Made by a program: the position numbers and the translations under genes. This document shows, piece by piece, positions 11,801 through 24,400 of a DNA stretch of 64,000 nucleotides (the stretch's first letter is position 1; every line of letters begins with the position of its first letter). The DNA is taken from assembly GCA_018881555.1 (NCBI GenBank), contig JACAXG010000075.1, positions 3,206,477 to 3,270,476 of the forward strand, in the 5' to 3' direction. The notes beneath the pieces were generated by a model. It was given only the letters and a program-made list of their open reading frames with translations, did no database searches and had not been told where the DNA came from. The DNA is from Amblyornis subalaris (taxonomy: Eukaryota > Chordata > Aves > Passeriformes > Ptilonorhynchidae).

Positions 11801-12488
11801 CCCGGGACACTCACTCGCATCAAAGACAGCTTTCAGCGCCTGGATGTCAGTGGCGACTCCAGAGATCCTGTAGATGCCGACCTCCTCGATGCCCCTCTTC
11901 TCCACCTCCTCGATGCACTGGCGCACGATGTAAGGCACCTTGGAGCGCTCGCGCCTGGCTCGGGAAGCGGATCCGTCAGCAGAGATTCCCAGGGGAACCC
12001 GTGGCAGTCAGCCCAGCCCTGCAAACCCCGGGCCAGGGGCAGGCTGGGCATGCCAGGTGGGAAGGATGGAACGGTGAAGGGAACGGGCAAGTGCCCAGCA
12101 GAGAGCAAAGGCCAAGCTCTCGGGTGTCGGTGGGAACAAAGGGACAGAGCGCAAGGACGGAGCAACGGGACANGGTGCAACCCCACACCCACGGAGCACA
12201 TCAGCCCCCACAGCCCTGCATTTACTTTGTCACGACGCTGATTTTGACCCCGAAGACACCGGTCTGCTTTTTGGATGGGGTCCTCTTCAGGCTCATGTCC
12301 CTGCTTGTGAACTTCATGGAGAACTCCACCTTGATCTGTGGGAGACAGGGGGTGAGTCCTGGCCGGCCTGAAGGCGAGAAGGGGCTGCATTCACAGCGAG
12401 GGGCTGTGGGTCCCCCAGCCCCACTTACCCCGTTCATCTCAATCACATCCATGTGCCAGTTTTTCGTCTGCACGGCCTGTGGGTCCAG
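8840..12488 (-). CDS. ABR: ABR exons 17-23: end of C2 and RhoGAP domain
   Basis: Exons 12488-12429, 12335-12226, 11954-11815, 11335-11201, 10952-10847, 9207-9060 and 8929-8840 encode residues 600-861. The GAP arginine finger lies in GIYRISG (Arg685 of the 861-aa form). [19 protein letters not shown] and [18 protein letters not shown] are the other RhoGAP signature blocks. The protein ends [16 protein letters not shown] at 8842-8840; BCR also ends in STEV, a PDZ-ligand-like tail. The domain speeds GTP hydrolysis, mainly on Rac and Cdc42. No catalytic residue appears to be lost. Confidence 0.96.
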
Positions 12489-15400
12489 CTGTGGGGAGAG
12501 ATGGTCTGTGAGCTCTATGGGGACGCAGCCCCATGCCAACCCCACTGTCATCCCAACCTGGTGGCCTCAAAGCCCCTGATCCACAGATGGTGTAGGGCAC
12601 AGGACATGCTTTTCCTGGGCAACACACGGCTCATGACTGGAGGATGGAGAAGTTCCCCTTCGAGGTCTGGGGTCCCTCTGGGTCCCTCTGGTGGGCTCAG
12701 GCCCCCTATCCCGCCCCCTCCCCAGAGCCCTTGCTAGGCAGTGCTTTAACCCACACCCAAGAAGCAAGAAACTTCCAAGAAATTAGGACTATTTCTGGAG
12801 GCAGATTGATGAAACAGAACTAGGGCAGCGTTTTCCATGCAGAAAAACANCATCTCCCCATAGCCAAGGCTATTTATAACCCCTGGGAATGACAGGCTCC
12901 GCTATTTCTGGCTTTGGGGCTAGCAGGGGACTCGGTGACGCTGCCCCGGCGCCCGGGTGCCGCGGAGAGGTGCTGGCATTCCCAAGGCCCNGGCACGTGC
13001 CGCGGTGGGTTCCGGGCCCCAGGGCTGGGCAGACGCAGATGCAGTTGCCTTTTGGGGCTTTTTGGTCCCCAGCTGGTGGCATTGATCTGGCCCCATCGAT
13101 CCCTGTAATGCATGGGGCANGCAGCAGGGCAGAGCCCGGCACTAATATCCCCTTGGGGAAGGGGATGGGATGTGGGAGCTGGCCGGGGCTCCCAGGGCTG
13201 GGGACACGCAGCTGCCAGGCCACACTTGCACCAGGCATGCGGGGTCACTCCGCAAGGACACGGGAGTTTCCTGCAGCTGCTGGGTCAGGAGATGCTCTGG
13301 GCGAGCGTAAAGATGTGCAGAGCTGCTTCTCCAGCCACGGAGCTGCTGTTCCCCCGCCCATAAAGTCACTGCATGTCATGATGGGGGGTACCCTGGGGTC
13401 CCTCATGTCCCTTCTTGCACACCAAGACCCTGCAGTCCCAAGGACAGGCTCGAGCTGCCCTGGCTCTTGGCACAGAGCCAGCACGGTGGCACTGCCACAT
13501 GCCCAGCGCTGTGTCATGGTGAGCCCGAGCAGCTCCTCAGCCATGGGAAACTCTGGTCTCCAGCAAGGCAGAAATGCTGCTGTCTCCAGCATGGCCCAGG
13601 AATGGCTCCTGACACGGAGCCCTTCCTGGTGCTCCAGCCCAGCACATGGAAGAGCCCAGTGAGTGCCACGCTGCTTCCTCTGTGCCAGCCCTGCGGCTGC
13701 TGGAGAGCAGGAGGAGGAGAAGGAAGGCTGCAGCTGCCCTGGGCTCCCGTGGGACCCTGCAGCAGGTCTGGACACCGGGATCACGAGACTGCAGCCAGAC
13801 CACAGCCAACCCCAGTCCTGCTGCTCCAGCTCCTCTGTGTTCCCCCCAGCACTGCATCCCCTGCTGCCATGCAGCCACCACGGCCAACACCACCTGTCCC
13901 AGGGACTTTCATCCCTTTTCCCCACACATCCCTGTCCCACTTAAGGCAGCAGCGGCGAAGACCCTTCGCCTCCCAGCCAGGTCAGGAGCTGNGAGCCTCC
14001 CTGCTCTGCAATGTGATTTTAACCTGCAAACCACCATATATGCCTTCCCCTTTCCCATTCCCATCCCTCGGGTCCCTCCGGCTCCGATGGCCCTGGCAGC
14101 TCACATCTGGAAGGGCTTTAGCAGAGCTCTCAAGAAAGCTTTAATAAAAGCCAGGTTGGTTGCTGCCAGTGCTTGGACCTTACCCTGAGGACATCACTTC
14201 CCTGCAGCCCCTTCNCCCTGGATGGGCAGAATCATCCCCATCCAGCTCCCTGCAGCAGCCAGCAGGGCCCGAATTTGGGCTAGTTCTGCTGGCACCACGG
14301 GCCCAAGCCTCTTCACAGCTGGGGCAGGTCCCTGTCCCCCCCGGGGCACTGGCTGTGACCTGGCCCTTGTGCTCTGTAACCCTCCTGGCCAGCACCCTGT
14401 GCAGCAGCAGCAGCAGCACACGACGCTGCCACTCCCCACTGGAAGCAAAGCCACGTCCAACACTTCATCTCCTGGCGTGGGAGGATGGACGGGAGCATCC
14501 ACCCACAGAGCCAGAGGCAGCTCCTGCCCACACAGCGCTGGCAAACGCCCCGTCTCAGCTACCACCACATCTCCTTCTCCTCCAAAGGGAGCTGCCTTGC
14601 TCCAGCAGGATGCAGGGACATCCCAGGTCAGTAGGGAACTCCTGGGCTGGGAGCCCTGGGAACAGCCTCCGTGCCAGCACTGTGCAGTTCCTCTTTGAAA
14701 GGTCAGACAGCTTCAAACACCAGCTTGTGCCTGGGGAAACGTCTCAGCCAGGTCAGCAGCACCTCTCCAGCCTGCTCCCTCCAGCATCTCAGGGATTCTC
14801 AGCCATGGTGGTATCCATGCCTAGGCCAGCATCCGCTGTGGTGCTGCTCTCATCCATGGCAAGGTGAAACACCCTCTGTTTGTTGCCACAGGGATGTGCC
14901 GTCATCCTGGTTTCCCAAATTATCCGAAGGTGTTTGCTTGTAGGACAAGGCCTCAGGCTGTGGAGAACAGGCGACGACCATCCTGGCAGCCCCGCANCAT
15001 TCTGTGTGTGTCCTGGGGACGTCCTGGTGGCACAGGGACCACCTGGTGGTGCTGACCCCCCCTACCTACTGCTTGTCTCATCCATGGGGCAACTCTGGAC
15101 TCGAGGGGATGAGGCCACATCCTGGAATTTTGTCCTCAAAACACCTCCAGGTCATGGCACTGCGGATAAAGCTCCTACACGGGAAGTGGCAGCAGAGACA
15201 GACCCAGGGTCCCCAGAGCTCCAAGGTGAGGAGCTGGGAGGGCTCCGAACCCTCACAGTGGCTCTCCAGGGCCACTGGGATGCTGTGGTGAGGCAGGGGC
15301 TGCCAGGTTGNGTATGTCCCTTACTCACACCTCAGGCCAATGATGTCACCCTGGGGTGAAGCCATCGGGAGCAAACTGGTGACTCAATCAACGAGGTCAT

Positions 15401-18400
15401 CTCTGCCATGGCCCCGGGGAGTGGGATTCCAGAGGAGCTGCTACAATGAGCATTGCTTCCCATCAGTGTGGCACCCGTGGATTCCCTGCCCTGGCAAGCA
15501 AATCCCCACCAAACCTCCAAGCCCGCAGCTCCCTCCCCAGGGAACAGACAGTCCNCGGCGCCATGGGACAGAGCAGCCCCCACGCCAGCAAACGCTGCCA
15601 GTGGCAAGGCACAGCCCCNCAAAAAGTAGCGATTCCCAGCCCCCACAGAGTGACCTGAGGAGCAGCAGCANCCACAGCCCACCAGGACCACGCACAGACC
15701 TGCCGGGGCCACATCCTGCCCTGCAGCCCCAGGGCTCCCGGGCAGCAGCCGGCAGGGAAGCCAGCGGCCGCAACGGGGATGGGAAATGAAACCCCTCCAT
15801 GTTTTGACCCAGCAACAGCCGCCGGGAAGCCTCCCCACAGAGCCCTCGCTGCCCCTTAATCCTCCGTGCGGAGCGGCGGCGGCACGGAATCGAGGTTAAT
15901 GCCGCTGCGTCACACGCGGCCCCGCTGCTGCCAAACCGAACCCCCGCGGGCCCGGGCAGCTCCTGCCCGCGGCCACAGCTGAGCCCTGAGCCAGCAGCTC
16001 CCCGGGCACGGGGACCCCACCGAGGGAAACCTCCCGAGACCGCCACGGGGCTCTTGGGACAGCCTGCAAGGGTGCCGTCCCCCTCCTTTGTCACCTCTGT
16101 CGCACATCCCTGCACTCTGTCCTCCCACAAAGACGGGCAGCACTGGCTGATGTGGCTGCGACACGGCTGCGAGTTGGGAAGAGCCTGGATGGACCCGGAG
16201 GAGGAGGGAGTTGCAAGAGGGGGGACGCAGGCACCGGGTGCTGTGGCACCCCAGGGACCCGGCACCGGCCAGCCCAGAAGCATCAGTGCCTCCTGGGCAA
16301 GCTCCAGGGCTGGGCAGGGGATTCCCTGCCCTGCCTCTGCAGGACCCCCCTGTGCAAACAGCTCAGCCTCCCCGACCCCGCCAGCAGACAGAGGCAGAGG
16401 GAAGGAGGAAAACAAACACCTCACAGGCTGCCAACTGCATCTGAGAGCTAACAGAGCACCCAAACAGCCTCCCTGCACCGTGCACGAACCCCGCAGCACT
16501 CACTCTCCCCACAAGCAACACAGCCCCCCATATCAGAGCCCCCCACCCCACAAAACCACCCGCACAGCCCCCGCGCACCGCAGAGCCCGGCGACGCGGCG
16601 GAGCCATCCCGGAGCCCACCACTGTCCCCTCCGGCCGCCCCCCGCGCCCCAGAGCACCTTCTGCCGGAGCAGTTTGCTGCGCACCCTGCCCCACAGCCGG
16701 GCGCCCGTGTTCGGGGGCCGCTTCCCCTCGGGCTCCTCCACGCCGCGCTCCGGCTGCTCGCCCCCGGGGCCGGGGCTGCCCTCCGGCTGCACCAGCACCT
16801 CCGTCATCGCGACGACCGCTTCGGCTCCGGGCAGGCGACACGAGGGGCGGCCGGGAGCGGGCCCGGGGCTGCGTTAGGAAAGCACCCGCATCCCTTCTGC
16901 CGGCGGGGAGAGGTCAGCGGGGGCCGGCGAGGGGAGCCCGGCTGGGGCGGCGGGGCGGCGAGCGGGCAGGGCTCATCTTCAGGGTGTGAGCCAGGCTGGC
17001 GAGGCAGCCCCAAAAACCTCCCTCCCCCTGCGAGGAAGTGACTCAAAGGCAGCCCCCCCCGGCGGCCCCCACGCGTTTAACTCTCGCCCTGCCGCCCGCC
17101 GCCGCTCGGGAGCGCTGGGGGGGCTGCCCGGGCTCCCCGCCGCCGTTATCCGTCGTTATCCGCTGTTATCCCTCTGCCGTTATCCCTCTGCCGTTTATCC
17201 GCCGCGCAGGGCCAGCGACAGCCGCGGCCCCGCAGGCACCGCCGCTGGCGGCTGCAGCATTCCTGGCTCCACGCAGGAGCCGGGCTGGCTCTCCTCAGCC
17301 AGGGGCACGGGGATGGGGCTTCTGGGGTCTCCTGTCATGCCTAGGGACGGCTGGGGACCCCCAGTGTACCCTGGCACTTGTCAGCCCCACTGCCCGGGGG
17401 TGATGTGGGCAGGGAAGCCCTGGAAGGGTCCCTGCCTGCTGCTTCTCCTGACAGGACATAGCGAGGTGCAGGCTTGGGGAGACTTGCACTGGCCCCCAGT
17501 TCATCCTTCAGCTGCCCCTGCAGTCCATATAGGTCACCTGCGGCCCCCTGCAGGTCTAGGGAGCCCCAACACCACAAATCTCCCCCTCCAGAGCCTCTGC
17601 CAGCCCCGGAAAGGGGACAGACCACTGGCAGCTATTCCCTGAGGGTACAGCGGACACCGTGCCCATGACAACACAGGTTGTGCTTCTACAGCCACATCCC
17701 CCCTGTGCATCAAATGGGCTGAGGAAAGGGCTCCTGAGACCCCCTTCATGCCCCAGGGCATGGGAGCCAGATCCAGCCTCTCTCCTCTGCGATATGTGCA
17801 CAAGGACTCACAGCCTGCTTTGCCCACCCCAACATCTGTCTGCCATCCTGCCACAGCACCATGCACCCCTGCCAGCACCCAGCAGACACAGTCCAGCTGC
17901 TGGGAGCAACTGGGACAGCTCAGAGCAAGGCTGAGCCCTCCAGCGCAGGGGACACAAGACCCTCATGGGGACACAAGCCAAACACGGCAGCCCTACCCTG
18001 ACCACAGCATGTTCCAGCCTTAGAAACTGCAGACAAAATGGGGTTAACAATACCAAAACAGGGGTAATGCCAACCAGGAGTTACACATTTCCACTGAGCA
18101 GCCAATTGCACACACAGGATGCCCACCCTCTGCCAGCCACAGGGACAGGGCTTGGGACAGGGGTCCAACACTCACCACCCTGCAGACCTCTCAGGGCTCA
18201 TTGCCCAGATGCTTGAGAGGAGGTTGGTGCCAACCCCAGCCCCTCTATGGACCCAGCCACGTCCCTGTGCTGGCAGGATGTGACTCCTGCCCATGGCATC
18301 TCCACAGCCTCGGGAGGCCCCCACTGTCCCCACAGAGGGGCTGCAGCAGCCCCCTCACACACCACCAGCCCCACCAGTCCGTGGTGCTGTTAAGCTGCTT

Positions 18401-21400
18401 TTGTGGCCACCCCGTGTGCCTGGGCCAGGTTAGAGCTGGGCAGTGGGCACAGCACTGGCTGCTGAGAGGGGTTTGGCCGTCCTGGTAGCCCCCAAAACAC
18501 AATGAGCTGCTGATGCCAGTGCTGCTATATGGAACCAGCAGCAGCTCATGACCCGCTGGAGTAAAGACCATCCAGGGCAGCATCTCTGCCTCAACAGCTC
18601 AGGCAGAAGGCAGGGGGGCAGCTCTGGGGCTTGGCTACAACCCACAGCTCCAGGAGCAGCACTGCCCATCCTGCTTGTAGCTGTCCTGCCCCATGAGCCA
18701 ACCCACCACTGNGGCAGAGGCCGAGCTGTGGCTCTGCGTGACGGCAGGACAGCCCCAATCCTGACACTGTTCCACCCATCTAGGTCCTCCTTGGGATAAG
18801 CAGCCCCAGGGCCTTCTCTCTCTCCCTTTCTTCCCCCACAACGCTTGCACAGCGGGTACGAGCTGTGCTGTCCCTGTCCCGACCCCCGCATCTCCCAGCA
18901 TGACTCATGTTTGTTGATCCAGGCTATTTCCGAGAGTGCAGCTGGACTGATCCCCGCGGGACATCGAGCCCCTTCCCTGCTCTGGCCTTCCCACTTGGCC
19001 CAATGCCACCCCCANACCACTGTTTCCTGGGGGAGAGGGCAACAGATGGGTGATTTCAGGTATGAACAAGCCACTGGTAAAGCTGGGNCCCCACCTCCCA
19101 CCCTGTGCCCAGTGCGGGGCTTTCCCCCTGCAGCATCCCTTTCCCAGAAACATTTCCATGCTGCTCTCTGCTCCTCTGGGACCTGCCCTCAGTTGCTTTC
19201 CCACGGAGCAGGCAGGCATGACAGGCACTTTGAAGTGGCCCTGGGTCGAGGGCTGTGTCCCAGGCGTGACGCTGTCCCCAGCACAGCCAAGAAGGTGGCC
19301 AGGCTGGGGTGCCCACCAGGGAAACNCAGGGGCACCCCCATCCCAAATTGCCTCCCCCTGCTCTGGGCTTCTCTGCAGCTTGGCCAAGGTGAGTGCTGAG
19401 GGGTCTGGAGGCTGCCTGTCCTGCACTCCATCCTCCTGGTCCTGCTCACCTGGGAGCATCCCAGGGCAGCCCAGGCCTCCATCCTCCCTGCCTGGCAACC
19501 GCCAATCAGAGGCAGCTCAGCCGTTGCCCTGGAAACCCCTGTTGCCATAACAGCGACTGATGGAGGCACAGGGAAGGCAGATGGTGGCAGAGGGGGACAG
19601 GAGAGGGACGAGGGGCTGCAGGCTCAGAGCCCTCCCTGGGGCAGCTGCCAGCCCCTTCCCCGCAGCCCCCCGGGGCCACAGCACGGAGAGCAGCGGAATG
19701 GAAACACTTCAAGCCCAGCTGGGGCTGGATACACCTCTACAGGGTAGGTCTGGCTTTGCCACCTCCACAAGGCCCTGTCTCACTTTGTTCCACTTCCTCC
19801 TGCAGCCACTGTGCCCCAAGACCATCACCCCCGTGCCTGATGCCCACCCACCTCACTGCCTTCAACCCCACAACTGCTGTACCCTGCTCCCAAAAGCAGA
19901 GCTTCCCATGCTGCCAGGTGTCTCTATCCCAGGCATCACTCCAGGACAACCCTCCCAGCCCAGGTGCTGGGCCCTAAGGGGTCCACCTTTGTGTGAGAAG
20001 ATGCTCAAAAGCCCCAGTGCATACCTGGATTTGCCCCTTGCCCATGATCTTGTCCACGATTTCGTTGTTGTCCTTGTTGAGTTTGGTCTTGTCATAGCAC
20101 TTCTCGTAGCAGAGGATGCGCAGGGACTGGGAGCCCTCCAGCTCAATCTCAAACTCCTGGGGTGTGGAGGGAGGGTGGCTCAACCCCAGCACCCCAGAGC
20201 AGCTTCAAAACTGGGGTTGAAGGGAATTAGGGAGCACAGCCCCCTCCCTGCATTCCACCCTCCCTCACCTCATTCCACTGCGGCTCCGTGGTGTCCCGGA
20301 ACACCCTGGTCTTGGCTTTGCTGACGAAGTAGCCGAAGGAGTCCACCTCCAGCGTGCAGTAGAGGTCTGGGGGAGCAGACACCACTCAGCACCCCAGGAA
20401 CATCCCCACCAGCTCCCAGGGGACCAGTGCAGGCAGCACAGGACCATGTGCTGGATCCCAGCTCTCCCGACCCCAGTGGCCCCTCAGAGCAGGGGCGGCA
20501 CCCACACTTACTGGCTGACTGCTTGAAGCCCTTGGCGGAGTGGACGATGACGTGCAGGAACCCATAGAGCCCTGGGGACTCGTCGTCTGTGGTGGGAGAG
20601 CAGAGGCTGTGTCAGGGCCTGGGGCTGGCCCTCCCCAAGGGAGCCTCTGCCACAGCAAGCACGAGGTGCCTGCAGTGACATCCAAACGCCCCCGAGCCTC
20701 TGGAGAGCTGTCCCTAAGTTCTGTATCCCGCACTGACAGACATCCCAAGCTCTTCTGCTGCTGGACAGCCCTGGGGGAGGTTCCCAGTAGGGCTGGCTGC
20801 GTCTCACCCTGGGGACACTCTGGTCCTGCCCAGCCCATAGTGGTGCTGGAGAGAGCCCAAGAGCAGCCCCGTGCTGCAGCCGGGATTGTGCTGCCCGGCA
20901 GCCCGACGCTGCTCCAGCAGTGCCACCTGGTGGGAAGCTGTCCCCTGCACAGCAGGGTCCCCGCTCCAGCCCAGGGATCCCACAGTTCCTGCCTGGCATC
21001 ATCCCGAGCAAAGCAGGACCCGCCAGCCCAGCGGTCACTCACCGTCCTTGTTGCTGGTGACCGGGATGTTGTGGACAGTGCGTAGCTTGAAGCAGGATCC
21101 TGTGAGCACCTGCAGCTCCACTGAGCTCAGGACAAAGGCCTGGAGGTCTGGAAGAGGACAGAAGCTTCAGAGGGACACAGCCAGCGCTGGCCATTGAGAC
21201 TGGAGAGCACCAGGCCGGGATCCTGCAGGACTGGGGGGTCCAGGAGCCCCAAGAGGGCCTCAGCAACCCCAAACTTACCCTTTTTCTGCAGTCTCTGGAT
21301 GGCCTCTCTCCACTCGGACCGCTCGTAGTCNGAGGAGAGCAGGAAGAGGTAGCTCTGTAAGAGAGAGGGGGATGTGGCAGGCTGTGTGCAGGCAGGGCTG

Positions 21401-24400
21401 AGCCCGACCCCAGGCCACCCTCCTCACCTTCCCGTTGCGGTTGTGGATGCGGAAGGGAATGGCAGGCGAGTTGAGGAGCAGCCAGAACTCNTTCTCAAAC
21501 ATCTTCTTCTTGAGGCGCTCGATGGCCCGGCTCTGCCCCTTGTTGGCTTTCTGTAGACGGGGAGCAGAGAGGACCTTTCACAAGTGGCCCTGTCCCCATG
21601 TCCCACCCCTCACCCAGAGCAAGGCACCCACTCCAACAGCAAGCCCCACATCCTTCTCTCACCTCCTTCTGCACCTCGCTCTTGATGGCTGAGATCTTCA
21701 TCTTCATGTCCTCCAGCTCGTGGTCGGGGATGACGTGGACCTGCGGGCAGTGCTCCGACTCCTCGGGCGAGGGGAACACCAGGTCTGCCAGGGGCACGTA
21801 CCACTTGCAGTCGTACTGCTGGTGCTTCCTGCGGGCAGGGCATGGACGCTGAACGATGCCTGACCCGTCCCTGGCACATCCCCCAGCCCACTGGGGAGGA
21901 CAGCGGGGTTGTGACACGTTCCCCCCCCCCATGCCCAGTGCCCTCCTTACCCCACTGCTGTCTTCTTCAGCTTGGCACAGAGCAGCACGTCGGTGAAGAG
22001 GAAGACGTGGCGCAGCTTCCGCGAGCCCTCCGACAGCTCCACCAGGAAGCCATCCTTGACAAGCTGCCGGGTCTGTGGAGCAGAGGGGCTGCCGTGAGAG
22101 CAGGCAGGGAGCAAACACCAACAATCCACGGGGAAAGGCCGACAATCCTGTCCCTATGGCTCAGCCACCAGGAGCATGGGAAGGTCTATATCCTCTACGC
22201 TCAGTAGGGCACTAACAGGCAGCATGGACCAGGTAGAGCCCTAACCTCGTATCCAGAACTGCATCTGGAGGAACCCTTCCATCTCCTGGCAAGGCTCCAT
22301 GGAGCTCCTCAGGGCAGAGACACCAGCCAGGGGCTGGCAGAGGGCTCAGCCCTCACCCTGTGCCCAGCCACTGCCCACCCCGTGGGCTCACCTCGCCCTT
22401 GGGGGTGGTGACCGCTGTCCTCCGGGGATCGATGTCCTCATTGATGCTGGAGAGGAAGTTCTGGGAGATGCGGAGGGCGTCCTGGAGCAGTGGGTAGTCA
22501 GGGTGGTCAGACGGGGTGTGCTTGAGGAGGTCCTGGAAGGAGACAGGCACAGGTGAGTGGCTTGAGAGCACCCACCCTGGAGACCCCCATCAGCAGTCCC
22601 CACGGCTGCAGGTTTCCAGGAGCAAAGNAGACAGACCCCCCCCCAGCCCCTACCCCAGGACTGGTGTCACACTCACGTGCAGGACAAGGGTGCTCCGTGT
22701 CACCCGGTCGATGGGTTTGTACAGCAGCGCTGCGGGGAGAGACAAAATGTCAGCAGCCACCCACGGCTGGAGTCCCAGCCCCTCTCCCACCTGTCAGAGC
22801 CAGCACCGCATCCCACAGGGCAAGGAGGGGAGCCCAGATGCCCAGACAGCCCCCCTGGTCTGCACAGAGCCCTGAGAGAGCATCTGGGACCCATTCTGCA
22901 CAGATCCAACAGCAGCTGGACCATCGTGGTAGTGCCAGGAGCAGTGGGGAGCCACCAGTGCCACAGCCCCGTGTCCCGCTGCGCTGGGGGCACGAGAAAC
23001 CACGGCTGGGCTGGTGTGTGGTCATGGGCGGTGAACACCACTCTGCCTGCGGGATGGGATGTCCCACCATGACTGTGGGAAGGGCCTCCCCGGGAGGGGT
23101 GCACCAGCGCTTGCTGTGCGGTGGCTGCGGAGCGGAAGAGCCGCTCGTCACCCTCAGGAGCATTTTCAGTTTCCCTTTCGGCTCAGTCGTGGGTCCTGTC
23201 CCTGCCCTGCCTTCCCTGGGCTCTGCCACCCCACAGGACATCCTGTATCCACCTCTATGTACCACCCCAGCCCGCCCTGGGTGCAAAAGGGACCCAGGCT
23301 GCTCCGGCAGCAGCAAAACCCCCACCTACAGAGAACGTCGGGGCCAAGGCACCATCTCAACACCGCGGCCCCCCATCCCTCCCATCAGCCCCCCATGAGT
23401 GCACGAGGCCCCATCCTGGGCAAGGCTGCCTCACACATGGGGCACAGACAACCATGCCATGCACCCTCCCAGCAGGAAACAGCCCCAGAGGCTCTACAGA
23501 GGCACATTTCAGTGGAAGCAAAGAGACACTCCTCCTCCTCCCTGGCTCTTTGGATAGGCAAAGGCACAGNGCCCGCTCACAGTGCTGCTCCCTGTGCCTG
23601 GCCACATGCATGACTTCCCCAGGCTGCTTCCAGCCAGGCTGATGTCTCTGGGGTTTCCCTTCACTGTGGAGCACTTCCCCAAACTGACAGCACCAAGAGG
23701 AGCCAGGTTTCAGGCCATGNGAGAGGAGGGAAAGGTGCCACTTCCTCACCCCGGGCTGAGTCGTGGGGGGCTCCCATCCCCTTTCCCCCAGAGGGTGCTG
23801 CCTCGTGGCACCCCATCCTGAGAGAGGGTGAGCAGGGCGTCTCTGCTCAAGAGGTGAGGATGCCAGCCTGAACTGTAACCAGAGCCTGCACCCCCACAGC
23901 TCCATGCCAGAGAGTAAAACAAGAGCCCTGCTCCCTGTGACAGCCAGCAAGAAGCCGCCTCTGGGATAAAGGGTGATAGGCAGGGTGTCCCCCCTTTCCC
24001 ACCACCCTAGACCCACGGGTAGGAAGGACCCTCCTGCTGCCATCACTACAGGCACACAGGAAGCTCCAGAGAGCCCTGGGAGGGGCTGTCCCAGCACAAC
24101 GGGGGAGAACGAGCTCCTTATCCACACAAGTCCCACCAACCCAGCACCCACAGGCAGCAGCAGGCAGGGGTGCCCAGTGCTTCTCCTCCCAGACATGGAC
24201 AGATGGACATTTCTGCCTCCAACAGGTAAACGGGGATCCTTCCCCATCACCATCCACACGGCACAGCCCGGGTGGAGGGGTTCCCCCAGCCCAGGATCCC
24301 CCTGCCCACCCCAGCTCCTTCTGTCCCACCGCCGGCACGAGCCCCTGCCCGGCGGGGACAGCGAGCGCGTGGCTGCGTGTGCCGGAGCCAAGATGATTCA

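Noticed and set aside
14138..14146. Plus-strand AATAAA in ABR intron 16
   Set aside because: No plus-strand gene ends here, so it is a chance match.
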